DNA of 29,013 bases from JAOTYV01 sp041557595 (GTDB lineage: Bacteria > Pseudomonadota > Alphaproteobacteria > UBA8366): contig JBFFGE010000039.1 in NCBI GenBank assembly GCA_041557595.1, forward strand, positions 1 through 29,013. The letters are read 5' to 3'. Each line of letters begins with the position of its first letter. Within the stretch, counting starts at the first letter, position 1. The notes below the pieces were generated by a model. The model was not told the origin of the DNA. It saw only the letters and a program-made list of their open reading frames with translations, and did no database searches. Shown piece after piece: positions 8,136 to 15,551 of the stretch. The position numbers and the translations under genes were made by a program.

Positions 8136-8376
8136 AACATGCCAGCCGCGTCATGATGACGATCGACTCCGACCAGTGCATCCTTGTTCCTCCGCGATTC
8201 TTATTCCTTGTTTTTCAAACGTATAAGATACGAAAGGATGGGATCAAACATCCAATCGGGCAGCGCGCCTGCGAAGGCGGAGTACTCTTAATGGACGCGC
8301 CTGTTGGTGCTACCTCGCAGGTGCGGGAGCGGCGAAAGCGGGCGAGAAATATGACGGTGCGGGTCGCGATGCCCGC

Positions 8377-8667
8377 TCAACTCTTTATACGCAGGCCCCG
8401 GGGGATTCCGCCAACCCGGCCGGGCAGGGTGTCGCCAATATTCGTTGCATAGTCGCGCCGCCATCCCGCCCGCCCGGAATCGTCGGCATGCCGAAGCGCC
8501 GCGAGATCGGCGGATTGCAGCCCGTATACGCCGCTCGGCGCGTGTACCGCACCGGCGTGGCTGGGAGAGACGATACGCACACGTCGGGTCCGCCGCCGCC
8601 ACAACATTGCGAAAACAAGCGAACCGATGACACATCCCAACGAAAGGGCAATTACGACCCAGGTCAT
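8377..8667 (-). CDS. small single-pass membrane protein, unknown
   Basis: 96 residues. A hydrophobic segment covers about residues 3-23 (WVVIALSLGCVIGSLVFAML) and is followed at once by the basic run WRRRTRRVR. That predicts one membrane anchor with the C-terminal 65 residues in the cytoplasm. The start is well supported: GGAG lies 6 nt before the ATG on the minus strand. The tail (YGLQSADLAALRHADDSGRA onward) matches no family I recognise. It stands alone between the PilZ gene and a divergent dioxygenase gene. Membrane topology plus the ribosome site make it a believable gene, but its function is unknown. Confidence 0.6.
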   Translation of the reverse strand: MTWVVIALSLGCVIGSLVFAMLWRRRTRRVRIVSPSHAGAVHAPSGVYGLQSADLAALRHADDSGRAGWRRDYATNIGDTLPGRVGGIPRGLRIKS

Positions 8668-8984
8668 TTGCTACTCCACAGCCAGTCATATTTGCGTTTC
8701 TCGCCCGTATTCTCGCTGGCCGGGTGAGGCCAGCAAAGTAGCGCCTCCGCACTACTCCATTCGGACGATCTCATTCGAAATAATGCGCCGGCCACGCAAT
8801 TCGCGGGCCAATGGCGGGGCTTCCCAATCGCACACCGCCCCAAATCACCCCGCCGGGTCGAATTTGTGCCGCGCGGCAAAGCGATGGCAATATCCATCGT
8901 ACTCAGTGGCGTAGGGTTTCGCCCCTCGAAAGGCCGCCGGTCGATCCTGGGGGGACCGCCACACGGGACCGGAGAATGCGCGAG
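8668..8984. other. 317-bp divergent intergenic region
   Basis: It separates the small membrane protein (minus) from the dioxygenase (plus). The reading frame of the dioxygenase stays open upstream to 8811, but the extra residues are Pro/Arg-rich and unlike the family, so I treat them as non-coding. The one structural element is the hairpin GCTGGCC-GGGTGA-GGCCAGC at 8715-8734 (perfect 7-bp stem), about 50 bp upstream of the small gene's start. No convincing promoter was seen. Confidence 0.4.
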
Positions 8985-10010
8985 ATGGGAAACGACATGG
9001 CAGACCTCGTCACCGGGCCATCCGTCTGGCGCGGCGCCGATTTCACCGGGGACGATCGCTGGATCCATGTCCTGACCGCCCCGGAACGGACCGAATTGAT
9101 CGGAGCTGTGGCGCGGGTAAAGGCCAATCGGCAGCAATGCTACGAATTCGGCAAATGCGATTTCCCGCTCCCGCTCCTGGAATCCGCAATTACCCGATTT
9201 CTGGACGAATTGGAGGATGGCCGCGGATTCGTGATGCTGCGGGGTCTACCGGTCGCCGACCTGTCGGACGAGGAGCTTTACCTCTTGTATTGGGGGCTCG
9301 GTGTGCATTTGGGCACGCCCCTCACGCAAAACCGCAAGGGCGAAAGGATCGTCGAAATCGCGGATCGCGGCATACGCTACGGCAAGCAGGTCCGGGGATA
9401 TACGACCGATGCCCAACTCATGCCGCACAGCGACGCCGCCGACCTCGTGGCCTTGCTCTGCGTCCATCCGGCGCAAACCGGCGGTGCGAGCTGCATTACC
9501 AGCGCCATGACCATTTATAATGAAATCCTGCGCCATCATCCCGAGTACTTGCCCGTGCTTCACCGGGGCTTCCGCCACAATATGCGCGGCGAAGGCGCGA
9601 CGGGCGACCCGAACGAGGTGACAAACAATACAATTCCCGTGTTCAGCCATTTCGCGGGCAAGCTAAGCTGCCATTTCAACCGCCGCCTTATCGAACAAGG
9701 AGCCGACAAACTCGGACACGCTTTGACGACGCTTGAAAAGGCGGCGATCGATCATGTGAACGCGCTCGCCTTGTCGCCGGAAATCCGCTTCGACATGGAA
9801 TTCAAAACCGGTGACGTACAGATTCTGAATAATCACCTCGTGCTGCATTCGCGCCAGGCCTTCAAAGACGATCCGGCGGCGCCGCACGGGCGGCGGCTGT
9901 TGCGGCTTTGGACCAACGCGCCGAACGGACGGCCGCTCGCGCCGGAATTTGCGGACAGGACCAATGGCGGGCCGCGCGGCGGCATGCCGGTCGCCGCCGA
10001 AAACGTTTGA
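8985..10010 (+). CDS. TauD/TfdA-superfamily dioxygenase, second unrelated copy
   Basis: 341 residues from the ATG at 8985 (GGAG 10 nt upstream). The ATG at 8997, with GGGA 6 nt before it, is an equally plausible start. The fold markers are FVMLRGLPV near 82-90, H148-x-D150 in LMPHSDAAD (iron ligands), distal H288 in NNHLVLHSRQAF, and R304/R307 in RRLLRLW (2-oxoglutarate). FEFHV-like middle regions are absent. It resembles the clavaminate synthase-like TauD branch more than the 3872-4750 enzyme, from which it differs throughout. It is probably a cytoplasmic hydroxylase of a small organic acid or amino acid derivative. It has no same-strand neighbour for 250 bp, so it is probably monocistronic. 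Substrate unknown. Confidence 0.85.
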   Translation: MGNDMADLVTGPSVWRGADFTGDDRWIHVLTAPERTELIGAVARVKANRQQCYEFGKCDFPLPLLESAITRFLDELEDGRGFVMLRGLPVADLSDEELYLLYWGLGVHLGTPLTQNRKGERIVEIADRGIRYGKQVRGYTTDAQLMPHSDAADLVALLCVHPAQTGGASCITSAMTIYNEILRHHPEYLPVLHRGFRHNMRGEGATGDPNEVTNNTIPVFSHFAGKLSCHFNRRLIEQGADKLGHALTTLEKAAIDHVNALALSPEIRFDMEFKTGDVQILNNHLVLHSRQAFKDDPAAPHGRRLLRLWTNAPNGRPLAPEFADRTNGGPRGGMPVAAENV

Positions 10011-10062
10011 GCCCCGAATGCTCGTTCAAAGTTAACTTTCCTGTGCATTCTTAAAGTCCTGC

Positions 10063-10090
10063 TAATGTCTCTACGAATGTCAGGACATTA
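10063..10090. repeat. dyad TAATGTC / GACATTA with nested AATGTC repeat
   Basis: TAATGTC at 10063-10069 is the inverted complement of GACATTA at 10084-10090. A second AATGTC at 10076-10081 makes an inner dyad (AATGTC-AG-GACATT). It lies in an AT-richer 248-bp gap (10011-10258) before the MlaC-like gene and could be an operator. No consensus promoter is convincing in this gap. Confidence 0.35.
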
Positions 10091-10258
10091 ATCTCACAGC
10101 GAATTTTGTGGTTGTATTTGGTGTATTTTCAAATATTCTTGATCAATACTAATTGTTACCTTGAATCCTACGGCGGCACGATACGAATACGAAATACAAG
10201 AATTATCGATGGATAAACCCGGACACCGCGCCAATTCCCCTACAACCAAGCCGTCAGC

Positions 10259-10900
10259 GTGAAAGTCGTTAATTGGATGACTGCGATTCGAAATCTTGTC
10301 CTGATCGCTCTGTTGAGTATCGCTCTTTCCCAATCTGCCTTCGCAGCAGGTCAAACCTCGCCCGATGCGGCGAAGGAATTTATCCAGCGTCTCGGAAATG
10401 AAGCGGTGAAACTGCTCGCCGACAAGCAGCTCCCCCTGGCGCAGCGCGAAGCGAAAATTCGCCGATTGTTGCGCGGCAATTTCGACTTCCGGACGATCGG
10501 TCAATTCGTACTCGGCAGATCGTGGCGACAGGCAACGCCGGAACAACGGGCCGACTATCTGAGCCTGTTCAGCGAATTCGTGCTGCGCACCTATGCGCGC
10601 CGGATTGGTGGATATGCAAACGATGCCTTTGAAATCACCGACGCGTCTCCGCTTGGACAGAGCGACGCCATCGTCGTCACCGCCATCGCCCAGCCGGCCG
10701 GACCGTCGATTCGCGCCGGCTGGCGCGTCCGCAATGTCGGAAATAACGACTATAAAATTATCGATGTCATGGTCGAAAAAGTGAGCATGGCCGCAACGCA
10801 ACGCTCCGAATATGACGCGATTGTGCGCCAACGAGGCGTGGATGGTTTGATCGAGATGCTGCGCGCCAAGGTCGGCAGCTACTCGGCGCAACCGTCCTGA
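10259..10900 (+). CDS. MlaC/Ttg2D-family periplasmic lipid-binding protein
   Basis: 213 residues from GTG 10259, or 207 from the ATG at 10277; neither has a clear ribosome site. The signal peptide is plain: hydrophobic residues LVLIALLSIALSQSAFA, then cleavage before AGQT. The body matches MlaC (phospholipid carrier of the Mla ABC system) and the related HpnM: RRLLRGNFDFRTIGQFVLGRSWRQATPEQR and FVLRTYARR are the characteristic segments in the middle. Mla proteins shuttle phospholipid across the periplasm, while HpnM is linked to hopanoid transport. No MlaFEDB or hopanoid gene is visible here. A Sel1-repeat protein follows after 22 nt, probably in the same transcript. Confidence 0.85.
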   Translation: MKVVNWMTAIRNLVLIALLSIALSQSAFAAGQTSPDAAKEFIQRLGNEAVKLLADKQLPLAQREAKIRRLLRGNFDFRTIGQFVLGRSWRQATPEQRADYLSLFSEFVLRTYARRIGGYANDAFEITDASPLGQSDAIVVTAIAQPAGPSIRAGWRVRNVGNNDYKIIDVMVEKVSMAATQRSEYDAIVRQRGVDGLIEMLRAKVGSYSAQPS

Positions 10901-10922
10901 CCTCGTGATCGGGAGAAACGCT

Positions 10923-11801
10923 ATGCCAGGTCCTTACGACATCATTCGGCGGCAACGGAAACCCGGTCGCGTTCCGGTCCCTCGTCCGGCGCTCACAATC
11001 GCAATGCTGGGCATTATGCTCGGTCTGGTCCCGCTTCGGACCGTTTCGGCTGCCGATTTCAACGCGGGATGGCAGGCCTACGAGCAAGGCGATTTCCTGC
11101 GCGCGTTCAATGAATGGCAGCCCCTTGCCGAAAAAGGCGACAAACGCGCCCAATTCAACATTGGCGTGATGTACGACGAAGGGAAGGGCCTGCGGCAGGA
11201 TCGCAGCAAGGCGATCGATTGGTGGACCAAGGCCGCCGATCAGGGCGATCCGGAAGCGCAGCACAATATCGGTCTCGCCTATTTGGCCGGAACCGGCGTA
11301 AGCCAGAACTACGAGCAGGCCGTATCGTGGCTCCGCAAGGCCGCCGATCAGGATTTGGCCCGCTCGCAATATGCCCTTGGACGCATGTACGACTATGGTT
11401 TCGGCGTCGAAAAGGATCCGGAAATCGCCGCGCAATGGGTGCGCGAGGCAGCGGAAGCCGGATTCGACAAGGCGCAATACAATCTGGGCAAACGATATCG
11501 CGACGGCCTGGGCCTGCCCAAGGATTCCATGGTCGCCACGCAATGGTTCCGGAAAGCCGCAGTCCAGGGACATGCGCGCGCGCAACAACACCTCGCAACG
11601 CGATACCTGACCGGCGACGGCGTCGAAAAGAGCCCGACCCAGGCCTATATGTGGTACATCCTTGCAATCCGCGGCGGTAACAAGGCCGCGCAGAAGCAGA
11701 AAGACGCCGTCGCGACGGAATTGACGCCGGCGCAGCGCCTGCAGGCCGAGCAGATGGCCAAAGACTGGCGCCCGCCCACTCTACCCGGCAAGAAGGGCTA
11801 A
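10923..11801 (+). CDS. secreted Sel1-repeat (TPR-like) protein
   Basis: 292 residues from the ATG at 10923, chosen because GGGAG lies 7 nt upstream. A GTG at 10905 is in frame but has no ribosome site. The N-terminus has a basic region, a hydrophobic stretch (LTIAMLGIMLGLVPL) and VSAAD, suggesting export. From about residue 65 come five 36-residue Sel1 repeats, each of the type AQxxLGxxYxxGxGVxxD followed by AxxWxxKAAxxG. Sel1 arrays are protein-protein scaffolds in envelope or signalling roles. It sits behind the MlaC-like gene, so an envelope function is reasonable. It ends with a basic tail (LPGKKG). Confidence 0.88.
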   Translation: MPGPYDIIRRQRKPGRVPVPRPALTIAMLGIMLGLVPLRTVSAADFNAGWQAYEQGDFLRAFNEWQPLAEKGDKRAQFNIGVMYDEGKGLRQDRSKAIDWWTKAADQGDPEAQHNIGLAYLAGTGVSQNYEQAVSWLRKAADQDLARSQYALGRMYDYGFGVEKDPEIAAQWVREAAEAGFDKAQYNLGKRYRDGLGLPKDSMVATQWFRKAAVQGHARAQQHLATRYLTGDGVEKSPTQAYMWYILAIRGGNKAAQKQKDAVATELTPAQRLQAEQMAKDWRPPTLPGKKG

Positions 11802-11810
11802 TCGAACAAG

Positions 11811-11827
11811 CGAGCCCTGCAGGCTCG
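11811..11827 (+). repeat. hairpin 1 of intergenic cluster
   Basis: CGAGCC-CTGCA-GGCTCG, a perfect 6-bp stem starting 9 nt after the Sel1 gene stop. There is no T-tract, so a terminator is uncertain. Confidence 0.45.
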
Positions 11828-11850
11828 GCGCGAGAGATAGCAAATCGCGA

Positions 11851-11869
11851 GCGAACCGAAACGGTTCGC
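11851..11869 (+). repeat. hairpin 2 of intergenic cluster
   Basis: GCGAACCG-AAA-CGGTTCGC, a perfect 8-bp stem with an AAA loop. It is the strongest of the three dyads between the convergent Sel1 and methyltransferase genes. Confidence 0.5.
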
Positions 11870-11899
11870 GGCGACGTAGTTGCGTAAAAGCCAAGCGAT

Positions 11900-11939
11900 A
11901 GACCATTTCATAGGAATCACTTTAAACAGGAAATGGTCT
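11900..11939. repeat. hairpin 3 of intergenic cluster
   Basis: AGACCATTTC at 11900-11909 and its exact complement GAAATGGTCT at 11930-11939, a 10-bp stem around a 20-nt loop. It lies 12 bp from the stop of the minus-strand methyltransferase. It could act in both directions as a bidirectional terminator or mRNA-end structure. Confidence 0.45.
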
Positions 11940-11950
11940 CGCTCCGGCCG

Positions 11951-12511
11951 TCAGCCCTTGACGACCGTCAGGATGCTCGTGGTTTCCTTGATGACGTTCT
12001 GGTAATGCCGCATGGCGAAGGCGAGATCTTGCTCGCTGATCGTCCCATCGGTGTGCTGCTTGCCCCACGGGTCATCGAGCACGATTTGCGTCCCGACGAT
12101 TTCAAAATCGACATCGAGATAGAGCGCTAGCGGTGTGTTGCCGATGCCCTTTTCCTGCCAGTCGCGGCAATTCGACTTGGACAGGAGTTGAAACGAATCG
12201 ACCGTAACCGGCCGGACATGCGTCGGATCGGTCGTGTAATCGTCGTGGCTGGGATGGGGGACGGTTATTGTGACGCGCGCGCCGGGCCGACATATTCGAT
12301 ACAATTCCTTGAGGATCCCGAGATAAATCTCGTTCCGTTCGCCCAAATGTTCGAGGACGTGGCGCAAGACGACCTCCTCCCCGGAATCTTCCGGCCACGG
12401 CCAGGGCAGATGCTCCAAATCCGCAACGATATCGGGTTCGCAGGCGTCGAATTTGTCCACGTTGACGTAACCGTCCAGCTTCCGTAATCCGCAGCCGAGA
12501 TTCAACTTCAT
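11951..12511 (-). CDS. small class I SAM methyltransferase-like protein, paralogue A
   Basis: 186 residues. It begins directly with the SAM-binding loop (MKLNLGCG), then GYVNVD (acidic residue for the ribose), LPWPWPEDS, and RHVLEHLGE, the HVLEH post-II motif of Methyltransf_11/DUF4942-like proteins. PHPSHDDYTTDPTHVR (about 85-100) is a distinctive central block, and NVIKETTSIL ends the protein. A gene at 24736-25296 encodes a gapless paralogue. The length is shorter than usual methyltransferases (200-250), so it may lack a substrate cap. The gene sits 80 bp downstream of an EmrA-like gene on the same strand and may be cotranscribed. Substrate unknown; glycan or nucleotide-sugar roles are typical for such proteins. 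Confidence 0.8.
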   Translation of the reverse strand: MKLNLGCGLRKLDGYVNVDKFDACEPDIVADLEHLPWPWPEDSGEEVVLRHVLEHLGERNEIYLGILKELYRICRPGARVTITVPHPSHDDYTTDPTHVRPVTVDSFQLLSKSNCRDWQEKGIGNTPLALYLDVDFEIVGTQIVLDDPWGKQHTDGTISEQDLAFAMRHYQNVIKETTSILTVVKG

Positions 12512-12591
12512 GACCTATGATCCCCTCAATCGGCCGAGCCCCGCGGGTATGGCGGCTTCGTCGCCGTCGGCGCGCCGTGGGCGGCCAAACC

Positions 12592-13788
12592 CTATTTTCC
12601 GCGGATATCGACGCGGACCTCGACCATCATGCCCGGGCGCAATTTATGCTCCTTTTGACGGATGGCGATCCGCACCGGCAATCGTTGCGTGATCTTGGTG
12701 AAATTACCGCTCGGGTTGGGCGTCGGCAGAAGCGCGTATTCGCTGGTCGTCGAATTGCCGATGGTGGCGATCGTGCCGATAAACTCATCGTCCGGATAGG
12801 CGTCAATGAAGACTTCGACCGATTGGCCGACCTGCAGCTTCCGGACTTCCGTTTCCTTGATGTTGGCGTCGATCCAAATCTGATTGGGGTCATGGACGAT
12901 CGCGAGGCGCTGCCCCGGCGTCACGTATTGACCTTCCTCGACAAAGGTCTTGTCGACGACACCGTTGATCGGCGCGCGAATGGTCCGGTCCGACAGATCC
13001 AGCTTCTGTCGTTCCACCTTGGCTTCCAGTTCGCTCTCCTGATGGCGCAGCATCTCGATTTCGCCTTCGATCACCTCGAGCCGCGCGCGATCCGCGTTCG
13101 CTTCCTGAAGCTCCGCCTGCGCCTGCTGCAACTGAGCGATCGCCCCGCGGTGGTCGCTCTGGACCTTGCGGACGGTCGTGCGCGCCTCATCTATCTGCCG
13201 GCGGGGAATGACTTTTTTCGCGAACAGCGATTCCGCGCGCGCGAGATTGGCGCGTGCGAGATCGAGTTGCGGCTTCAGGGACGCCACCGCCGCCCGCGCC
13301 GCATTGAGCGCCGATTGCCGCGTCTTGTAGCGGCTCGACGTCTGACTATCCGCCAGCGATTTTTCCATGCGCAGACGCACTCGATCCGCCTGGATGCGCA
13401 GCCGTTGCGCCTCGAGTTCGCGAACCACCAATTCCGACTCGCGCAAATCGATCTGGAGCATGACCTGGCCGGTTTTGATTTGGTCGCCTTCGCTCACCAG
13501 GATCTTGGTCACCCAACCGGCCACCCGGCTGCTGATTGGAATGAGCTTGGCCGAAATGCGCGCATCATTTTCGGACACATGCGTCATACGGCTGTGAATT
13601 TCGATCGCCGCCCACGTGCCCGCGACGACGACCAACACGGCGATCGCGATGTGTTGCGGCTTCAAATGTCCGCGACGGCCGACATCGTGCGACAATCCCC
13701 GTATGAAACGCCGGATACTGAACGGCAGCTTTTGGCGGCCGCCATCCGTTTGTTCCTTCCTTAATGTCGCATCGTTCGAGTCTGGCAA
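12592..13788 (-). CDS. HlyD/EmrA-type membrane fusion protein (orphan)
   Basis: 398 residues. A cytoplasmic N-terminus of about 45 residues leads to a single transmembrane helix (about 47-63, IAIAVLVVVAGTWAAIE). Half of a lipoyl domain follows (ISSRVAGWVTKILVSEGDQI), then a long alpha-helical hairpin (about 118-265, rich in Ala/Arg/Glu), and the second lipoyl half with RAPINGVV and FVEEGQYVTPGQ. The beta-barrel and membrane-proximal parts complete an EmrA-like fusion protein, which links an inner-membrane pump to an outer-membrane channel. No EmrB, ABC or TolC gene is next to it. The start is TTG at 13788 with GGAGG (minus strand, 13796-13800) 7 nt upstream. Substrate unknown, probably drug or hydrophobic compound export. 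Confidence 0.88.
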   Translation of the reverse strand: MPDSNDATLRKEQTDGGRQKLPFSIRRFIRGLSHDVGRRGHLKPQHIAIAVLVVVAGTWAAIEIHSRMTHVSENDARISAKLIPISSRVAGWVTKILVSEGDQIKTGQVMLQIDLRESELVVRELEAQRLRIQADRVRLRMEKSLADSQTSSRYKTRQSALNAARAAVASLKPQLDLARANLARAESLFAKKVIPRRQIDEARTTVRKVQSDHRGAIAQLQQAQAELQEANADRARLEVIEGEIEMLRHQESELEAKVERQKLDLSDRTIRAPINGVVDKTFVEEGQYVTPGQRLAIVHDPNQIWIDANIKETEVRKLQVGQSVEVFIDAYPDDEFIGTIATIGNSTTSEYALLPTPNPSGNFTKITQRLPVRIAIRQKEHKLRPGMMVEVRVDIRGK

Positions 13789-13842
13789 ATCTAGGCCTCC
13801 AACGGCCCTTCAAGCACCGCGGCGTGTGGTTTTTGCAAGCAG

Positions 13843-13866
13843 GCAGCACCCCGGACGACGTGCTGC
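13843..13866. repeat. dyad GCAGCAC / GTGCTGC upstream of EmrA-like gene
   Basis: Perfect 7-bp inverted repeat (13843-13849 and 13860-13866) with a 10-nt spacer, 55 bp upstream of the TTG start of the EmrA-like gene. It is a candidate operator for a regulator of the pump, or a leader hairpin. Confidence 0.35.
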
Positions 13867-13880
13867 AAGTCCCTCACCGA

Positions 13881-13910
13881 CGCTGGCGTGCCCCCGTTCA
13901 ACCGCCAGCG
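13881..13910. repeat. dyad CGCTGGCG / CGCCAGCG upstream of EmrA-like gene
   Basis: Perfect 8-bp inverted repeat (13881-13888 and 13903-13910) with a 14-nt spacer, 93 bp upstream of the EmrA-like start and next to a second dyad. It is consistent with a regulator-binding site, but the sequence is GC-rich and chance cannot be excluded. Confidence 0.35.
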
Positions 13911-14147
13911 CGGTCATCGTCGCAATTGCTCCAATTTAGCATTTGAAGTGCGCTGATGGAGGAATTATTAGGGCAATTAGGGTCGCAGCGCCATGGCATC
14001 TTGCATATTTGGATATCGCCCGGACGGCGGCATTTGTTAACGAAACGCTAACCATTCTCGATTACCAAGGCAGTATCCCGCACGCACGGCGGCAATAACG
14101 CCTGCGTAAGTTTGGACGACCTGTGAAACCGCATAGAGATTGTCGCG

Positions 14148-14678
14148 ATGCCTGAAGGCGAAAGCAAACTTCGCGATTTACAGGAGCGGGTGCGAAACAG
14201 CAACATTAGCGATTACACCCTCCTTTCAACGGACTACCTGAACCATCTGAACGGCCCGATCATGCTCTTCGATATGGTCGGCGACATGCCGCACATGCTG
14301 GAAGAGCTGACCGCGTGGCGTCCCAAAACCTATGTCGAGCACTTTCGCGAAAGCGGCTTTCCGGATAGGGACCTTGCCATCGAGGCCTATGCATTGGCGC
14401 CCAAACGATTCCGCGAACCGCTCGAGGAAATAATCGATCGCGCCAACAAGCGCATCATGGATACGATCGATGTCGTGCAACTGCATATTTCGCAGGAAGA
14501 TCTCCAGGGTATTCGCACCGTGGCCCGCGATGCGGGAATCCAGCTCAGGGAAATCGTGTGGCAAGCCAACGCGATCATACATGGCCACAAAGATCATCTG
14601 CGCCAGGATCAGATCGACGAAATCATGGCGGAGAATGCCCGTCGGAAGCGCAGAAACGCCAGCGACTGGGCCGAATGA
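14148..14678 (+). CDS. conserved-looking hypothetical protein
   Basis: 176 residues, soluble and strongly charged, with no signal peptide or membrane segment. I do not recognise a family. Visible features are the N-terminal acidic/basic helix (EGESKLRDLQERVR), a hydrophobic/Met-rich stretch (IMLFDMVGDMPHMLEEL), a middle helical part (FREPLEEIIDRANKRIMDTI) and a basic C-terminus (RRKRRNASDWAE). It reads as an all-helical protein. It is convergent with the TSUP exporter gene (31 nt gap). The ATG has no strong ribosome site, so the exact start is uncertain. Composition and third-position GC match the neighbours, which supports it as a real gene. Function unknown. Confidence 0.7.
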   Translation: MPEGESKLRDLQERVRNSNISDYTLLSTDYLNHLNGPIMLFDMVGDMPHMLEELTAWRPKTYVEHFRESGFPDRDLAIEAYALAPKRFREPLEEIIDRANKRIMDTIDVVQLHISQEDLQGIRTVARDAGIQLREIVWQANAIIHGHKDHLRQDQIDEIMAENARRKRRNASDWAE

Positions 14679-14709
14679 GCCACGCACGCGGGCAAACGCA
14701 CCGGCGCGA

Positions 14710-15480
14710 TTACACGAACCCCTGCCACAGGACGAACGCACCGCCGACCATGATCGCGCCTTCGATAATGAAGGTATGTACGTGCAGCCCCATGCGCTCG
14801 ACCAGCCATTTGGCCGTGTAGGCGCCGGGCAGCGTACAGACGCCGATCAGGGCGGCGGCCAGTATCAACTCGAGATTCAGCAACCCGAACGCGCCGAAGG
14901 CGAGCGTCTTCACCGAATGCATCACGATGCTGATGCCCGCCTTGGTACCGACCACGCCGGCGCCCTTTATGCCCATTCCCAGCAGGATTGCGACCAGGAT
15001 CGGACCGCCGCCGGACAGGCTGCCCGAGATCACGCCATAGCCGAGGCCAAGGCCGGCCGTCGTCTTCGGCCCGCTGGCTAGGCGCCGGTTGTTGCGCTCG
15101 AAGATCCGGCGTGCCGGCACCGCCAGAAGGATGAATCCGCCGAGCAAAAAATAGAGCGCCTTCGCCGGCAGCCAGTCGTATATCGCGGCGCCGATCAGCG
15201 CGCCCGCAATCGAGCCGGTGAGTATGCGGCCGACCACACGCCAATCTACGCTGTGGCGAAAGACCCAGAGCCGTGACGTGCTGCCGGCCAGCATGGCCAC
15301 CGAGATGACAGGCACGATTCCCTTGATGCCAACCAGCGGCACCAACAGCGGCATCATCAGCATGCTGACACCCGATCCCGCGAGCCCGCCGACGATCGAG
15401 CTGAAATAGGCCACCAGCGCGACCAGGATCAGGGTCGAGGTGCTGACATCTGCAAGGGAGAACGCGGCGTGTTCCGGCAT
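14710..15480 (-). CDS. TSUP (TauE/SafE) family membrane exporter
   Basis: 256 residues with about 8 transmembrane segments in two homologous halves. Both halves carry the family's glycine block: IVGGLAGSGVSMLMMPLL near residue 28-45 and GYGVISGSLSGGGPILVAIL near 148-167. TSUP proteins move sulfite, sulfoacetate or other organosulfur anions and sometimes other anions. That is of interest because a TauD-type operon lies about 10 kb away, but there is no operon link and the substrate is unproven. The gene is 71 bp downstream of the 3-hydroxyacyl-CoA dehydrogenase on the same strand, and GGGAAA precedes its start, so cotranscription is possible. Confidence 0.88.
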   Translation of the reverse strand: MPEHAAFSLADVSTSTLILVALVAYFSSIVGGLAGSGVSMLMMPLLVPLVGIKGIVPVISVAMLAGSTSRLWVFRHSVDWRVVGRILTGSIAGALIGAAIYDWLPAKALYFLLGGFILLAVPARRIFERNNRRLASGPKTTAGLGLGYGVISGSLSGGGPILVAILLGMGIKGAGVVGTKAGISIVMHSVKTLAFGAFGLLNLELILAAALIGVCTLPGAYTAKWLVERMGLHVHTFIIEGAIMVGGAFVLWQGFV

Positions 15481-15551
15481 CGATATTTCCCGTTTTCTTA
15501 TTGTGTTTGAACCGGAGCGGGCGGAGCCCTCGCCGACCCGCCGAGGACCCG

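Larger units (their letters stand above)
8037..8376. other. 340-bp gene-free stretch between PilZ gene and small membrane protein
   Basis: No convincing coding sequence on either strand. It holds the leader hairpin (8050-8066) and palindrome (8121-8135) described separately. A CGCCT-GCGA-AGGCG mini-hairpin sits at 8266-8279. A loose inverted pair GCGGGC/GCCCGC (8338-8343 and 8371-8376) just past the stop of the small membrane protein might help end its transcript. Confidence 0.4.
13789..14147. other. 359-bp divergent intergenic region with two dyads
   Basis: It lies between the EmrA-like gene (minus) and an unknown gene (plus). No credible gene was found; a 31-codon frame starting at 13955 lacks a ribosome site. 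It contains the dyads at 13843-13866 and 13881-13910 described separately. Its right half is AT-richer and contains TTAACGAAACGCTAACC, a near-match to a CtrA site. Confidence 0.4.

Noticed and set aside
8811..8984. N-terminal extension of the second TauD-family gene to 8811
   Set aside because: The extra residues are Pro/Arg-rich, unlike the family, and no ribosome site precedes that ATG, while ATGs at 8985 and 8997 have one.
12517..13764. Long plus-strand frame opposite the EmrA-like gene (about 415 codons)
   Set aside because: Antisense shadow: the minus strand encodes a clear HlyD/EmrA protein with ribosome site and domains.
13955..14050. 31-codon small frame in the EmrA/hypothetical gap
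   Set aside because: No ribosome site and no conserved-looking composition.
14037..14051. CtrA-like TTAA-N7-CTAA before the 14148 gene
   Set aside because: One mismatch to the full site in an AT-rich gap; no functional link of the unknown gene to CtrA control.
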